Shown: in pieces, positions 5,902-7,357 of the stretch
Numbering within the stretch: the stretch's first letter is position 1
Layout: every line of letters begins with the position of its first letter
NCBI GenBank assembly: GCA_014380505.1
Contig: JACMJT010000113.1
Coordinates: 1 to 7,357 of the forward strand
Length of the DNA stretch: 7,357 nucleotides
Reading direction: 5' to 3'
Source: Hyphomicrobiales bacterium
GTDB taxonomy: Bacteria; Pseudomonadota; Alphaproteobacteria; Rhizobiales; Aestuariivirgaceae
The notes under the pieces: generated by a model
Told to the model about the DNA's origin: nothing
The model's input: the letters and a program-made list of their open reading frames with translations, nothing else
Databases searched by the model: none
Made by a program: the position numbers and the translations under genes

Positions 5902-6252
5902 ATGGGCCGTTTGACGACGCATGTGCTGGATACCGCCACAGGCAGCCCGGCTGCGGGAATGAAGCTCGAGCTTTACTTGCTCGACGGCGGCAACCTCCTC
6001 ATCAAAACCGTTCACACCAATGCCGATGGCCGCCCCGATGGGCCGATCCTCGAAGGCGCCGCCTTTCTGCAAGGGCATTATGAACTGCGCTTCCATGCCG
6101 GGGATTATCTGCGCCGGCAGGGCATGAAAATTCCGGAACCCGCCTTCTTCGACGTCATCCCCATACGCTTCGGCGTCGCCAATGGAGGCCAGCACTATCA
6201 CGTGCCCCTGCTGTTCTCACCCTACGGCTATTCGACCTATCGCGGTAGCTGA
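5902..6252 (+). CDS. uraH: 5-hydroxyisourate hydrolase (transthyretin-like)
   Basis: A 116-residue enzyme that hydrolyses 5-hydroxyisourate, the product of urate oxidation, to 2-oxo-4-hydroxy-4-carboxy-5-ureidoimidazoline. Family marks are the N-terminal LTTHVLDTATGSPA with H7, TNADGRPDGP with R44, GGQHYHVPLLFSPYGYSTY with H98, and the C-terminal tetrapeptide YRGS (113-116), which separates true hydrolases from vertebrate transthyretin. H7, R44, H98 and S116 form the known active site, so the enzyme looks functional. There is no signal peptide, so it should be cytoplasmic and, like relatives, a tetramer. The start is fixed by GGAAGGA 6 bases upstream. The stop lies 2 bases before xdhA, indicating one operon that begins with uraH. 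The enzymes for urate oxidation and the next decarboxylation step are not in this window. Confidence 0.96.
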   Translation: MGRLTTHVLDTATGSPAAGMKLELYLLDGGNLLIKTVHTNADGRPDGPILEGAAFLQGHYELRFHAGDYLRRQGMKIPEPAFFDVIPIRFGVANGGQHYHVPLLFSPYGYSTYRGS

Positions 6253-6254
6253 CC

Positions 6255-7357
6255 ATGCCCGAGCGCGCGGCACTACGGTTTCTCCGGAGAGGGCAGGTGG
6301 TCGAGCTTGCTAGCGTTTCTCCCACGCAAACCGTGCTGGACTATCTTCGCCTTGAGGAAAAATCGCGCGGCACCAAGGAGGGCTGCAACGAAGGTGATTG
6401 CGGAGCCTGCACCGTGGCGCTGGGTTCCTTGCGCGCTGGCCGCGTCGTCTATGAACCGGTGAATGCCTGTATCCTCCTGATGGGTCATCTCGACGGCAAG
6501 GAACTGGTCACCGTCGACGACCTCGCCGACGGCGGCACACTCCACCCCGTGCAGCAGGCCATGGTTGAAAGCCATGGCTCCCAGTGCGGCTTCTGCACGC
6601 CGGGCTTCATCATGTCGCTGTTTACGCTCTATCACGCTGGGCACCGCCCGGAGCGTCAGGAAATCGTCGATAACATCGCCGGCAATCTCTGCCGCTGCAC
6701 CGGCTATCGCCCCATCGTCGATGCCGCCCTTGCGTCGTGCTCCGGCAAGGCCACCGACAAATGGGCGAAGAACGCGAAGGAAACCGGCAGCCAGCTAGCG
6801 GCACTCGACGATGGGACGGATGCCTTCATCGGCGATGCCGAAGGCTTCGCGGCGGTGCCGTCGAGTGCCGATACGCTCGCATCCCTGGCCGCCGCTCACC
6901 CCGATGCCACAATCGTCGCGGGCGCCACCGATGTGGGGTTGTGGATAACCAAGCAATTGCAGGTTCCCCCCAAGATCATTCATGTGAGCAAGATCAAGGC
7001 CTTGCATGAAATTCATGAGACACCGGACGAGATATCGATCAGCGCCGCCGCCACCTATGGCGAGGCCGAGCCCTGGCTCGCCAAGATCGACCCGGATGTG
7101 GGAGAAGTCTTGCGCCGCCTTGGCGCTAGGCAGGTTCGCGCCATGGGCACCATCGGCGGCAACATCGCCAACGGCTCGCCCATCGGCGATATGCCGCCCA
7201 TGCTGATTGCCCTTGGCGCCACTCTGCATCTCCGCCACGGCGATACCACCCGGGAAATGCCCATCGAGGATTTTTTCATCGCCTATGGCAAGCAGGACCG
7301 CAAGCCGGGCGAGCTCGTCTGGCGCATCGATACTCCCAAGCTCAAGCCCAACGAAGC
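6255..7357 (+). CDS. xdhA: Xanthine dehydrogenase small subunit (2Fe-2S and FAD domains), incomplete
   Basis: The first 367 residues of a subunit running off the right edge. With the molybdopterin subunit it oxidises hypoxanthine and xanthine to urate, passing electrons through two 2Fe-2S clusters to FAD and NAD+. The plant-type ferredoxin domain has C44, C49, C52 (CNEGDCGAC) and C72; the second cluster domain has C111 and C114 (CGFC) and C146 and C148 (CRC). After a linker (about 165-190) the FAD domain begins; VAGATDVGLWITK (221-233) and MGTIGGNIANGSPIGDMPP (297-315) are its FAD-binding loops. All eight cluster cysteines are present. The order iron-sulfur then FAD in one chain fits the two-subunit XdhA/XdhB form known from Rhodobacter. 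The ATG follows the uraH stop by 2 bases without a clear Shine-Dalgarno, so translation is probably coupled. The missing end should hold the rest of the FAD domain. Confidence 0.95.
   Translation, partial: MPERAALRFLRRGQVVELASVSPTQTVLDYLRLEEKSRGTKEGCNEGDCGACTVALGSLRAGRVVYEPVNACILLMGHLDGKELVTVDDLADGGTLHPVQQAMVESHGSQCGFCTPGFIMSLFTLYHAGHRPERQEIVDNIAGNLCRCTGYRPIVDAALASCSGKATDKWAKNAKETGSQLAALDDGTDAFIGDAEGFAAVPSSADTLASLAAAHPDATIVAGATDVGLWITKQLQVPPKIIHVSKIKALHEIHETPDEISISAAATYGEAEPWLAKIDPDVGEVLRRLGARQVRAMGTIGGNIANGSPIGDMPPMLIALGATLHLRHGDTTREMPIEDFFIAYGKQDRKPGELVWRIDTPKLKPNE

Noticed and set aside
5649..5939. A 96-codon minus-strand frame across the gap between glycerate 2-kinase and uraH.
   Set aside because: Its most recognisable parts, RHPGESRDP and WIPAFAGMTG, are translations of the palindromic repeat, a well-known source of spurious proteins; it also overlaps both flanking genes.

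Overview
The window is dense, high-GC bacterial chromosome, and everything in it looks like ordinary alphaproteobacterial housekeeping and catabolism. The codon choice, the short gaps and two families of intergenic palindromic repeats typical of Alphaproteobacteria suggest a Hyphomicrobiales-like organism. The genus cannot be told from the sequence. No tRNA, rRNA, CRISPR array, transposase, phage gene or toxin-antitoxin pair was seen.

Layout. Bases 1-417 (minus) are the N-terminal part of glutamine-dependent NAD+ synthase (nadE), cut by the window edge. Facing away from it is a plus-strand run: an AMP-forming acyl-CoA synthetase of the oxalyl-CoA synthetase/Pcs60/AAE3 type (489-2003), a ketopantoate reductase-family protein (2000-2989, overlapping by 4 bases) and a YpfJ-type membrane-anchored zinc metallopeptidase (3005-3937). 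A 121-base imperfect palindrome (3943-4063) separates this run from a convergent 74-residue single-pass membrane protein of unknown function (4087-4311, minus). A 152-base divergent gap then leads to glycerate 2-kinase (4464-5720, plus). After a second inverted-repeat pair (5732-5838) comes a candidate promoter with an overlapping dyad, then 5-hydroxyisourate hydrolase (uraH, 5902-6252) and, 2 bases later, the small subunit of xanthine dehydrogenase (xdhA, 6255 to the right edge, incomplete).

How the genes fit together. uraH and xdhA form the start of a purine-degradation operon: xanthine dehydrogenase makes urate, and UraH hydrolyses the 5-hydroxyisourate formed by urate oxidation. Ureide breakdown ends in glyoxylate, which many bacteria carry through tartronate semialdehyde to glycerate. 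Glycerate 2-kinase just upstream would return that glycerate to glycolysis as 2-phosphoglycerate, so the neighbourhood may be a functional cluster, though gckA and uraH look separately promoted. The acyl-CoA synthetase/ketopantoate reductase pair is translationally coupled, but its substrate is not settled by the sequence.

The most useful non-coding observations are the dyad inside the uraH promoter, the two compound palindromes, and a cluster of TTAACC-like hexamers upstream of the small membrane protein and gckA. I did not find convincing evidence of a previously undescribed system.
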